From: Ramicandelaber brevisporus
Taxonomy: Eukaryota > Kickxellomycota > Ramicandelaberales > Ramicandelaberaceae
Assembly: GCA_025201865.1 (NCBI GenBank)
Contig: MU602866.1
Coordinates: 17,875-39,980 of the forward strand
Direction of reading: 5' to 3'
DNA length: 22,106 bases
The notes below the pieces were generated by a model. That model was not told where the DNA came from. It searched no databases and saw only the letters and a list, made by a program, of their open reading frames with translations. Numbering within the stretch: the stretch's first letter is position 1; each line of letters opens with the position of its first letter. Of the stretch, positions 1 to 8,000 are shown piece after piece. The position numbers were made by a program, and so were the translations under genes.

Positions 1-163
1 CATTGATAATGACAGTCGTTGACGATGAATGTATTAGTCGATTTTATTCGCGTTATTTGTTACCAAAGTGACTGGTTTGTTCTCTCTGTTCTCTACTACT
101 CGACTGAAGATTGACTACTACCAACAATAACAGAACAGAACAGAACAGCGGATCTACTCAGCC
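1..163 (+). promoter_or_regulatory. 5' flank / likely leader of the zinc-finger gene
   Basis: This short upstream stretch holds no gene. A hexamer-like CAGAAC/AGAACA repeat lies at about 130-148, just before the start codon at 164. Upstream ATGs at 9, 25 and 29 open short frames; the frame from 9 stops after 20 codons and the one from 25 after 29. If transcription starts upstream of them they would act as upstream ORFs. No TATA box is evident. The window begins inside this region, so the full promoter is not visible. Confidence 0.4.
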
Positions 164-2191
164 ATGTCAACTGTGAAGATCAAGACAGAGTCAACAACAG
201 CAACAGCAACAGCAGCAGCAGTCGGTGTGCAAGTCAAACTCGAGCCGAGTCTCTCAACAGCTGATATCAAATTCGAACAGCACAATTCAGATATTGACAC
301 CAAAATCGAGCCTGACTCGGAAGATGACAGTGACATCAAATCAGAGGGTGACGATGAAGACACAGACCAGAACCAGACCACAGTAGCTCCAAAGAATCAG
401 CGACGGTTCATCTGCGAATATGTTGGATGTGGTCGTAGTTTCAGCTCTGCTGGTAATCTGAAAAGACATCAATATGAGCACAGACTCCATGTAGAACTCA
501 ATATACTTGGGAAGACTTACATTATGACTCGGCAGTCGTTAGATGATCGATGGTCATGTCCTACTCCGGATTGTAAAGCGGCATGCAACACAGTGAATGC
601 TATATATACTCATATGCGAAGAGATCTTATTAATACTATGCGGCTGCAACCACAGCAGGCAACAGCAGAGCAGAAAACTCAGAGCAACCTTCATTTCTTT
701 GGCGTGGATAACTTTTATGTGAATGAGGTTCGCTGTGGATATCATAATACAATTGGAGTGTTCATTTGCCACGAATGTAAACTAGTTCCGGAATGCCTGC
801 TAACTCACTTGCAACAGAAACATGGTTATGATGAAAAGTCAGTTGATAATTCTGTTCTGCCAGAAAGTGCTGTAAATTCAACAGCCGATCCCAGTACCAA
901 TCAACACACCAGCAACTCATATCTTGCGTCAGCAATTCGCCAACCACATTGGCAACATCATCAAGATATTGTTCAAGGCTGGCTGTGCATTACATCTGAT
1001 TGTGGTTATTATGGCTTCACAACTCATAGTAGAAATGATCACAAGAGAATCAAGCATCAAGGTGAGCAGTTAACAACTGTCCCAGCACTTGTCCTGCGAC
1101 TTACGTATGCGAAATCGCACGCTAACTACTTTCTTATTACTCGCATTGACCAAGTCACAACTAGTAATAACAGAGCGAACCAGCACAAGCTCGATTACAG
1201 CAACAATGGGTTGAACATTAGAGATGAGAATGGAGATGATATTGACCAGAGTGAGACCACAGAATCATCCAATCAGAAGCAACAATGGAAATGTGAATAT
1301 CCTGACTGCAGACGATACTTCAACTCATCTGATCAACTTAACAAGCATCGTCGCGAACACAAACTGGAAGTTGTAATTAATGTACGTGATAAGACTTTCG
1401 CTCTTAGCCGTCAGTCTACAGATGACAAATGGGCATGTCCAGTTCCAGATTGTAAAGCGGCGTATAACACAATTAGTGGTACTCGTGTGCATATTCAAAA
1501 CACTCATAGCACACTGACGACGCAAAAGCGCATTAAAAGTGAAGTCGACGATGATCAGCAGCAACAGCAGCAGCAGCAGAAAAATATGAAGAGGAGACCG
1601 TGCTTCTTTCGGTATTTAAAAGTTGATGGTTTTTATGTCACTGATGTTTGCTGTGGTTATCATAATCCGACTGGATTGTTCATTTGTTACAAATGTAAGT
1701 TGGTACCAGAATGTCTACTAATACACTTGCAACAGAAACATGGATATGATGAGATATCAATTGATAATGCGAAGCTGCCGGAGAGTGCCAGAACTGCTGG
1801 AAGTGATCCCAATATCAATCAACACATCAGCAACACGCATCTCGCATTGGCAATCAGTCAGCCATATCAGTGGCATCAGGATATTGTTCAAGGCTGGTTG
1901 TGTATTGCGCCAAACTGCGGATATTGTTATTCCACTAAAGAGTCTAGAAATCAGCATCAATATAAGGAGCATAGAGGTGAACAACAATCAACAGTTCCTG
2001 CACTCGTGTTACGATTGCTTTATGGGAAAGTTCAAACTTCCTGTTTTCTCATTACTCGGTTAGACACAACTACTGACAAAAGTGACATCCCAACTAACTC
2101 TCCAAGTCAATACAAAAGCGAGTGCGATGATGACGATGATGGCGATGAATTAGTGCTGAGTGATTACAGTGATGAAGACGATATACATTAA
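164..2191 (+). CDS. Tandem-duplicated C2H2 / OrsD-like zinc-finger protein, 675 aa
   Basis: Probable nuclear zinc-finger protein that binds nucleic acid or protein partners; the specific role is unknown. Residues 1-75 are acidic and carry repeated SUMO-consensus sites (K7, K25, K36, K59, and the near-match K47). Residues 81-329 and 374-634 are two diverged copies of one unit. Each copy contains a C2H2 finger (C84/C89/H102/H106; C377/C382/H395/H399), a second CPxPDCKAA finger (C132/C137/H150; C425/C430/H443/H448), an ICxxCKLVPECLL-type finger (C202/C205/H215/H220; C508/C511/H521/H526), and a WLC...CGY finger (C275/C280/H293/H298; C580/C585/H598/H603). The last two, linked by an NQH...DIVQGW segment, resemble the fungal OrsD (DUF3505) arrangement; I make that match from memory. 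The tail is acidic (654-673). The frame is open from its first in-frame ATG and appears complete without introns. The unit is also reminiscent of domains carried on fungal mobile elements, but no transposase is present. Confidence 0.85.
   Translation: MSTVKIKTESTTATATAAAVGVQVKLEPSLSTADIKFEQHNSDIDTKIEPDSEDDSDIKSEGDDEDTDQNQTTVAPKNQRRFICEYVGCGRSFSSAGNLKRHQYEHRLHVELNILGKTYIMTRQSLDDRWSCPTPDCKAACNTVNAIYTHMRRDLINTMRLQPQQATAEQKTQSNLHFFGVDNFYVNEVRCGYHNTIGVFICHECKLVPECLLTHLQQKHGYDEKSVDNSVLPESAVNSTADPSTNQHTSNSYLASAIRQPHWQHHQDIVQGWLCITSDCGYYGFTTHSRNDHKRIKHQGEQLTTVPALVLRLTYAKSHANYFLITRIDQVTTSNNRANQHKLDYSNNGLNIRDENGDDIDQSETTESSNQKQQWKCEYPDCRRYFNSSDQLNKHRREHKLEVVINVRDKTFALSRQSTDDKWACPVPDCKAAYNTISGTRVHIQNTHSTLTTQKRIKSEVDDDQQQQQQQQKNMKRRPCFFRYLKVDGFYVTDVCCGYHNPTGLFICYKCKLVPECLLIHLQQKHGYDEISIDNAKLPESARTAGSDPNINQHISNTHLALAISQPYQWHQDIVQGWLCIAPNCGYCYSTKESRNQHQYKEHRGEQQSTVPALVLRLLYGKVQTSCFLITRLDTTTDKSDIPTNSPSQYKSECDDDDDGDELVLSDYSDEDDIH
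404..1150 (+). repeat. Zinc-finger composite unit, copy 1
   Basis: First copy of the internal duplication (protein residues 81-329). It aligns colinearly with copy 2 from the first C2H2 finger to the VPALVLRL...FLITR end. Its second finger has lost the distal histidine: the position equivalent to H448 of copy 2 is L155. Confidence 0.85.
1283..2065 (+). repeat. Zinc-finger composite unit, copy 2
   Basis: Second copy of the internal duplication (residues 374-634). All four zinc-binding sets are intact. It has a copy-specific insert between fingers 2 and 3: an IKSEVDDD sequence followed by a run of eight glutamines (Q465-472, encoded at about 1556-1579). Confidence 0.85.
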
Positions 2192-2610
2192 TCGAGTTGA
2201 CTGTCGAACAATAACTCCTCCAATGCGCATGGATCGCACTAATTTTGCTTCAGATAAATCTCTATTTAAGATGCTTTCACCACTGTTCGTTTCAATGAAA
2301 TCCCCCGAATTAATCACCGATCGATAATTGTTAGCATGTGCATCTCCGGATCTCTCCACAGCGGCTGATGCTCGGTTTGCTTCGGTAGGCTGTCAGACAG
2401 AGTAGAGAGGGGCCCCAGACTGTCGCAGAGATTTTGTTTAAAAACTCAACTTGATGGAATCCATGGTCCAATTGGATCGACTCCGCGCTCAGGTTTTTTC
2501 TTTCTGAAAACTCTCCGACTGAGTGAGCTAGCTTTCGTTTCCATGAGCCAAAAACACTACCCATTGAGAGAAGACATCGGTTGCCCGCGCTAGTCCTTCG
2601 TTTGAACACT

Positions 2611-2681
2611 TTGTTGTTGCTGTTGCTGTTGTCGTTGCTGTCGTTGCTGTCGTTGCTGTCGTTGTTGCTGTTGCTGTCGTT
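2611..2681. repeat. TTGCTG / GTCGTTGCT minisatellite-like repeat
   Basis: Interrupted triplet array in which a 9-base unit, GTCGTTGCT, recurs about four times in a row, flanked by TTGCTG repeats. Read on the minus strand it gives the AAC/CAG/GAC codon flavour that dominates the coding low-complexity tracts in this window. Here it is outside any gene I can support. Confidence 0.8.
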
Positions 2682-2804
2682 CTTTGACACCATCGCATTT
2701 CTTTCCGCTTCCCCTTCGTCTACCGTTGTATATCACTATACCACTCGATAGTGCCTTCCGTTCCTTTGTTTGATAACCTTGTGAAACTTGCTTGCCATCA
2801 AATA

Positions 2805-2849
2805 CCTTTTCTTTCTTTTCTTTTCTTTTCTTTTTCTTTTTCTTTACAG
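2805..2849 (+). promoter_or_regulatory. Polypyrimidine tract ending in TTTACAG before the F-box start
   Basis: Forty pyrimidines, TTTTC/TTTTTC repeats, run straight into TTTACAG, 20 bases before the ATG at 2870. Two readings fit: a fungal CT-rich core-promoter or transcription-start element, or the 3' end of a 5'-UTR intron. I see no convincing GTANGT donor upstream, so the splice reading stays open. The companion cyclin gene in this window does have a start-proximal intron. Confidence 0.5.
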
Positions 2850-2869
2850 TTTCTATTTGTGTCCAAAAA

Positions 2870-4840
2870 ATGAACTCGTCAACTTCACCTCCACAGCCGC
2901 CATCTACCTCGAGGAAGCGCAAGATTACTGGCAACGGCACAGCCTGCAATGGGAATGGCTATGTCTCCTCAGCTGGCGCTGATACCAAGCGCCGACCAAG
3001 CAATTACTGCGACCAGTTGGACAGCGACAGCAACAACAACAACAACAACACGTCATGTGCTCAACAGCAGCGGCTGCTGCTGTTGTCAACACCGCTCACA
3101 CTCAGCGTGTTGCTCAGTATTCGATCGATTGGGTGTCCACTCACGCACTTTTTCTCCACAGCTCAGGCCAGTAAACTGCTGCCAGTATGCCGTACATTCC
3201 GAGACCTGTTTGCACACAGAGTCTGGCGTTTACAAACCGACCAGTTCTTCACTTGGGCAACTCCTGATGTGAGAGACGCTGCGGTATTCAACTATGGACA
3301 CTGTGTACGGACGCTTGATATGAGCTACTCTAGCAGCCATCATTCATTTGACGAAATTGCAAGGAGCTCAGTGGGCGATGTAGACTCTGGTGTGGTTTGT
3401 ATCGCAAAGTGCTTTCCGAATGTGCTTCATTTGAAGCTGCCTGTTGATGAGCGTGGTTTAGTACAGCTATTGCCACAGCTGGGTCGAACATTGTCGAAGC
3501 TAAAGAAATTGACATTGCTTATCAACGATATTCATAGGGGCGATGATTTTAGTGCCGCTGTTGGCTGGATTAACAACGGAGAGCAAAGTGGACATGTGCG
3601 CTGGGTTGAATGGAGAGTGGCGGACTGCGATGTTATCTTCTGGGATGTGATGGCTGATATCACGAAAAGGATCGACTCGTCAATGCTGCATAGACATCGC
3701 ATATCAACTGTATTGTGGGCTGATGGAACGGCCGATCAATCACTGGCTGTTGCACCATATGTAGTTGGTCTGCCCGATCATATCACATACATTGAGTGTG
3801 CTACGTTTCATCATCGAACATTTTTTGGAGGCTTGCCAACGTCAGAAACTACTCCTCAAACACTTCCTCAGGCGCCTCATCCTCCACTCTCGACTCACTG
3901 TGTATTTTCATCTCTGCGTGTAATGGTTATTAAAGTATGTTGTTGCGATCCCATTCGATATGATTTCAGTAATTTTACTCCCGACAGATTTCCAGTGCTG
4001 GAAGACTTTACACTAAACAAGTGGATGGGTATGCCCTGCTGTCCCATGAGTGCCCATCTCTCGTCGGCATGCGCAGTATCTGTCATATTCCAACAGCAGT
4101 GGCGCACTATTCGATACTTGAAGCTGCTTGGAACTGTGTTTGCGCATGAACTCGACGATATATTGAGCCAAGTCCCAAACGTTGAAAAGCTTGCTATTGG
4201 TGCATGGCGTGCTCTTGATAAAATTGTTGGATTCTTGAATTTGGCTCACATTGCAAACAAGCTACCATTGCTAACATCCCTTACATTGGCTGCACCAGTG
4301 ACCACAGTTAGCTCAGGTGCTGCAACCACTGTAACCACTGTAACTAACACTGCCGCTGCCAACATGATGTCTAACTCTACCTCTGTATCAACCAATGGAT
4401 CTAATCCACAGCCACCATCTAAAGCACTGCCAATATTGCTGTCTAGCGTAACCTCAGTGCTCCATCCATTCCAAAAACTGCAGGAACTCGACTTGTACAG
4501 CTGTCGACAGTTATCTTGCGCCACAATCAGCTTCATAGTCACTACTCCACGCCTGCGATCGCTAACTCTCCGCAACTGCACATTCTACGGCGCCTCGGCA
4601 TCCACCAAGGATTATGGCTACTCAATGTTATCAACGTCGCTCTCATATGGCCACCGAACCAGTAGTGATTTGCTGGAGTTGACATTGTACACGGCCATGA
4701 CTGACGACCAAATGCCCGCAAACATGCTGGCAGCGATTCTGAATAGATGTCCACGCATGAAACGACTCGGTCTGATTGGATATCCAGAAGAGTATAAAGT
4801 TAAAATTAGAAACGACCACGCTTACATTGACGTTTATTGA
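2870..4840 (+). CDS. Probable F-box / leucine-rich-repeat protein, 656 aa
   Basis: Likely substrate-recognition subunit of an SCF-type ubiquitin ligase, inferred from architecture only. The start is the first ATG in the frame, in an A-rich context (AAAAAATGA); upstream in-frame codons come from the pyrimidine tract. Residues 1-60 are disordered with an RKRK basic patch (15-18) and six asparagines (55-60). Residues about 74-120 resemble an F-box (alternating leucines, then VCRTFRDLFAHRVW), though the usual proline near its start is displaced. Leucine-rich-repeat-like strands follow (VRTLDMSY, VLHLKLP, LKKLTLL), with the clearest pair in the C-terminal part (LQELDLYSC at 537-545, LRSLTLRNC at about 563-571, LLELTLY near 602). 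A Thr/Ala/Asn/Ser low-complexity insert precedes those last repeats. A diverged LRR protein without a true F-box is the alternative. Confidence 0.7.
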   Translation: MNSSTSPPQPPSTSRKRKITGNGTACNGNGYVSSAGADTKRRPSNYCDQLDSDSNNNNNNTSCAQQQRLLLLSTPLTLSVLLSIRSIGCPLTHFFSTAQASKLLPVCRTFRDLFAHRVWRLQTDQFFTWATPDVRDAAVFNYGHCVRTLDMSYSSSHHSFDEIARSSVGDVDSGVVCIAKCFPNVLHLKLPVDERGLVQLLPQLGRTLSKLKKLTLLINDIHRGDDFSAAVGWINNGEQSGHVRWVEWRVADCDVIFWDVMADITKRIDSSMLHRHRISTVLWADGTADQSLAVAPYVVGLPDHITYIECATFHHRTFFGGLPTSETTPQTLPQAPHPPLSTHCVFSSLRVMVIKVCCCDPIRYDFSNFTPDRFPVLEDFTLNKWMGMPCCPMSAHLSSACAVSVIFQQQWRTIRYLKLLGTVFAHELDDILSQVPNVEKLAIGAWRALDKIVGFLNLAHIANKLPLLTSLTLAAPVTTVSSGAATTVTTVTNTAAANMMSNSTSVSTNGSNPQPPSKALPILLSSVTSVLHPFQKLQELDLYSCRQLSCATISFIVTTPRLRSLTLRNCTFYGASASTKDYGYSMLSTSLSYGHRTSSDLLELTLYTAMTDDQMPANMLAAILNRCPRMKRLGLIGYPEEYKVKIRNDHAYIDVY

Positions 4841-5032
4841 ACATTATTATACATTATGAATACATACATGTTATACATGCCATATGGTGTGATTATATCT
4901 TTACTCTACTCTGAGTGTGATCCACTCTGTGTCTATAGAATATTTGCATCAAAACAAACAAACCATTGTTTATTTTTCCAGCTTTTTTCTTTTTCTTTCT
5001 TTCTTTCTAATCAAAACAAACCATTAGCAAAG
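4841..5032 (+). promoter_or_regulatory. 192-bp F-box to Pol2 spacer with CT-rich leader
   Basis: This short spacer must carry both the F-box gene 3' end and the Pol2 promoter. A CT-rich block (about 4977-5009) precedes the Pol2 ATG at 5033, and a CTAAT followed by ATTAG lies at about 5006-5028, which could be a branch point and acceptor. ATGs at 4856, 4868 and 4877 are in frame with Pol2 with no intervening stop, so a longer transcript could add 59 residues. That extension is hydrophobic, low in complexity and unlike Pol2, so the start at 5033 is preferred. Confidence 0.55.
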
Positions 5033-8000
5033 ATGAGCTCCAAGCCATACCGCAAGTCGTATCGCGGTAGTGGTACTGCAACTTCTTCAGGGCGTCTCTA
5101 CCACCAAGGCGACGATGATCTCGATGCTCAAGCCAGCCAATATCAAAACCGGCGCCAGAACCAAGCACAATATGATCCTGCTGATGCGGGAGACAGACTT
5201 CGCGAGCACAGTGACGAGTCTGATCCAGCGTTCAGGTCTTCTGGCAAGTTCTCTTCTGGCTCGGCCGTGAACAGCATTGAGCGCCAGCGGTATGCTCTTG
5301 CTCAGCTCACAGAGCTTGACGAGCGTCTCGGATTTCCAGTGTACACAGAAGGTCCTGACCGCCTGGGTTGGCTGATCAACATGCATGCAACGTCAGTGCT
5401 TGAGGATGTGGATGGCGCGTCTGGCACGTCAAACGAAGGCGGCACTGGCATCGGTTCAACTAGCCAGAAGCAGCAGCAGCAAATCCAGCGTGCTGCGGTA
5501 GATTTGTATTTCCTGGGTGCTGGTTCCACTTCCACATCAACCTCGAGTGCATTCAAGGTGACGGTGACGTACTCGCCGTATTTCTTTGTGCTTGCTGAAC
5601 CTGGATATGATGCAATGGTTGAGGATTACTTGCGCCGCACTTATATACCATCGCGAATGGAGAGTGTATCACGCGTGATTAAGGAAGACTTGAAGCTGCC
5701 GAATCATCTGCTGGGTAATCAGCGCGTGGCCATCAAGCTGAGCTTCCGCAACATTTCTGACTTGCTGACTGTGAGAAAAGATATGGATAAAGCAGTAAAG
5801 AAAAACAAGGAGAAGAACAGGATGCAGGCTGCGTTTGGTCCACAGCCGCTGTTTCATGCTGGTGGTGGTGGTGGTGGCGGCGGCGGTTCTGGTGGTGGAA
5901 TCAACTCGAACACAAATGGCAATGTTACAACAGTAATGGTTAGTGATCCAACCAACTTTATTGTGGAGATGCGTGAATATGATGTTCCATACTATTTGCG
6001 CGTTGCAATTGATTTGAATTTGCGTGTTGGTTTGTGGTACAATGTGCGCATGATATCTGAGCAGCCTCAAGTGCAGTCTCAGCTTCGTTCTCAGTTCAAT
6101 CCTCAGGGTGCAGCATCCCAGAGCGGCCCAAGTCCGAGCGACACTCTCAATGGCAGCTCAGTGACTACACGCTCGCGCACTCGCACATCGCGCACTCTTG
6201 TCGAGATCACACTTCGTCCTGACTTGGTCAAGCGTGCCGAGCCGGTCATTTTTGCATTTGATATCGAAACGACCAAGCTACCACTCAAGTTCCCCGATGC
6301 TGCCACTGATCAAATCATGATGATATCATACATGATTTCTGGCCACGGTCACCTCATCACCAACCGGGAGATTGTATCGGCTGACATTGAAGACTTTGAG
6401 TACACTCCAAAGCCAGAATTTCCCGGCCAGTTCCAAATCTTCAATGCTCGCAATGAAAAGGCTGTACTGGAGCGCTTCTTTTCTCATATTCAGCAAGTGC
6501 AGCCAACTGTGGTGGTTTCATACAACGGAGACTTCTTCGATTGGCCGTTTATTCACACTAGAGCACAGCACCATGGACTGGACATGACAGACTTGATTGG
6601 ATTTTATAGAGATGAAGATGATGAGTACAAGAGTAAGCGTTGCTTGCATATGGATTGCTTTAGATGGGTCAAGCGTGATTCCTATTTGCCAGCTGGTAGT
6701 CATGGCTTGAAAGCTGTCACAAAGCACAAGCTGCGATACAATCCAGATGAGCTGGATCCCGAGGAGATGACGCCATGTGCACAGAATGATCCCCATAAAT
6801 TGGCGCAGTATGCAGTATCTGATGCAGTGGCGACGTATTATTTGTACATGAAATATGTCCATCCATTTATATTTTCACTGTGCACAATTATTCCGCTGAA
6901 CCCAGACGAAGTGCTGCGCAAAGGATCAGGAACACTGTGTGAGATTTTGCTGATGGTGGAGGCATTTAGAGCCAATGTGATTATGCCAAACAAACACGAA
7001 GAAAAGCTGGGCAAGATGCATGATGGTCACTTGTTAACATCAGAGACATATGTTGGAGGACACGTGGAGGCACTTGAAGCTGGTGTATTCCGAGACGATA
7101 TTCCAGTGCAGTTTCACATTGTGCCATCGGCAGTTCAGCAGTTGATCAATGACTTGGATTCTGCATTGAGATACACAATTGAGGTTGAATGCAAAACACC
7201 ACTGGAAAATGTAGAGAATTACAGCGAAGTTAAGCAATCAATAGTTGACCAGCTACAGGCATTAAAGAATAATCCAGATCAAGTTGTGACTCCTTTGATT
7301 TATCACTTGGACGTGGCTGCAATGTATCCCAATATCATTTTAACAAACAGACTACAGCCAGATGCGATGGTTAGTGAAGCAATGTGTGCAGGATGTGACT
7401 TTAATGTAGAAGATAAGACATGTGATAGAAGAATGGAGTGGGATTGGAGAGGCGAGTTTTTGCCTGCCCAGCGTGATGATTACAACATGATTAAAGCTCA
7501 GCTAGAAATTGAATCATTCCCTCCCAGCAAGCCAGGCGGAGGAGTGAGACCGTTCCATGCATTGAGTCCTACTGAACAGCACGCTCTAATTCAAAAGAGA
7601 TTGACAGAGTATAGCCGTAAATCGTATGGACGTGTAAAAGTCACGGAAGTTGTTACTCGAGAGTCAATCATCTGCCAGCGTGAAAATCCATTCTATATCG
7701 ATACAGTTAAGGCATTCCGTGACAGAAGATATGAGTACAAGGGATTAAATAAGAAATGGAAGGGCAAATTGGACGCTGCAACTGCGCCTGGTTCGAGCGC
7801 CACAGCTGCTGAGAAGGATGAAGCATCCAAGATGGTTGTACTGTATGATTCGCTCCAATTGGCTCACAAATGTATTCTAAACTCATTTTATGGATATGTG
7901 ATGCGTAAAGGAGCCAGATGGTACTCAATGGAGATGGCTGGAATTGTGTGTTTGACCGGATCGCGTATTATTCAATTGGCTCGTTCTCTGGTTGAACAGG

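Larger units (their letters stand above)
2192..2869. other. Intergenic region upstream of the F-box gene
   Basis: About 680 bases between the zinc-finger stop and the F-box start. It contains a GGGGCCCC palindrome (2411-2418), a triplet/9-mer repeat (2611-2681) and a polypyrimidine tract (2805-2845). A minus-strand open frame (2331-2693) has an N/S/D-rich start encoded by the repeat and an unremarkable remainder; I do not call it a gene. The region presumably holds the zinc-finger gene terminator and the F-box promoter. Confidence 0.5.

Noticed and set aside
164-2191. Zinc-finger gene as part of an intact transposon
   Set aside because: No transposase or recombinase domain and no terminal inverted repeats flank the gene in the visible sequence.
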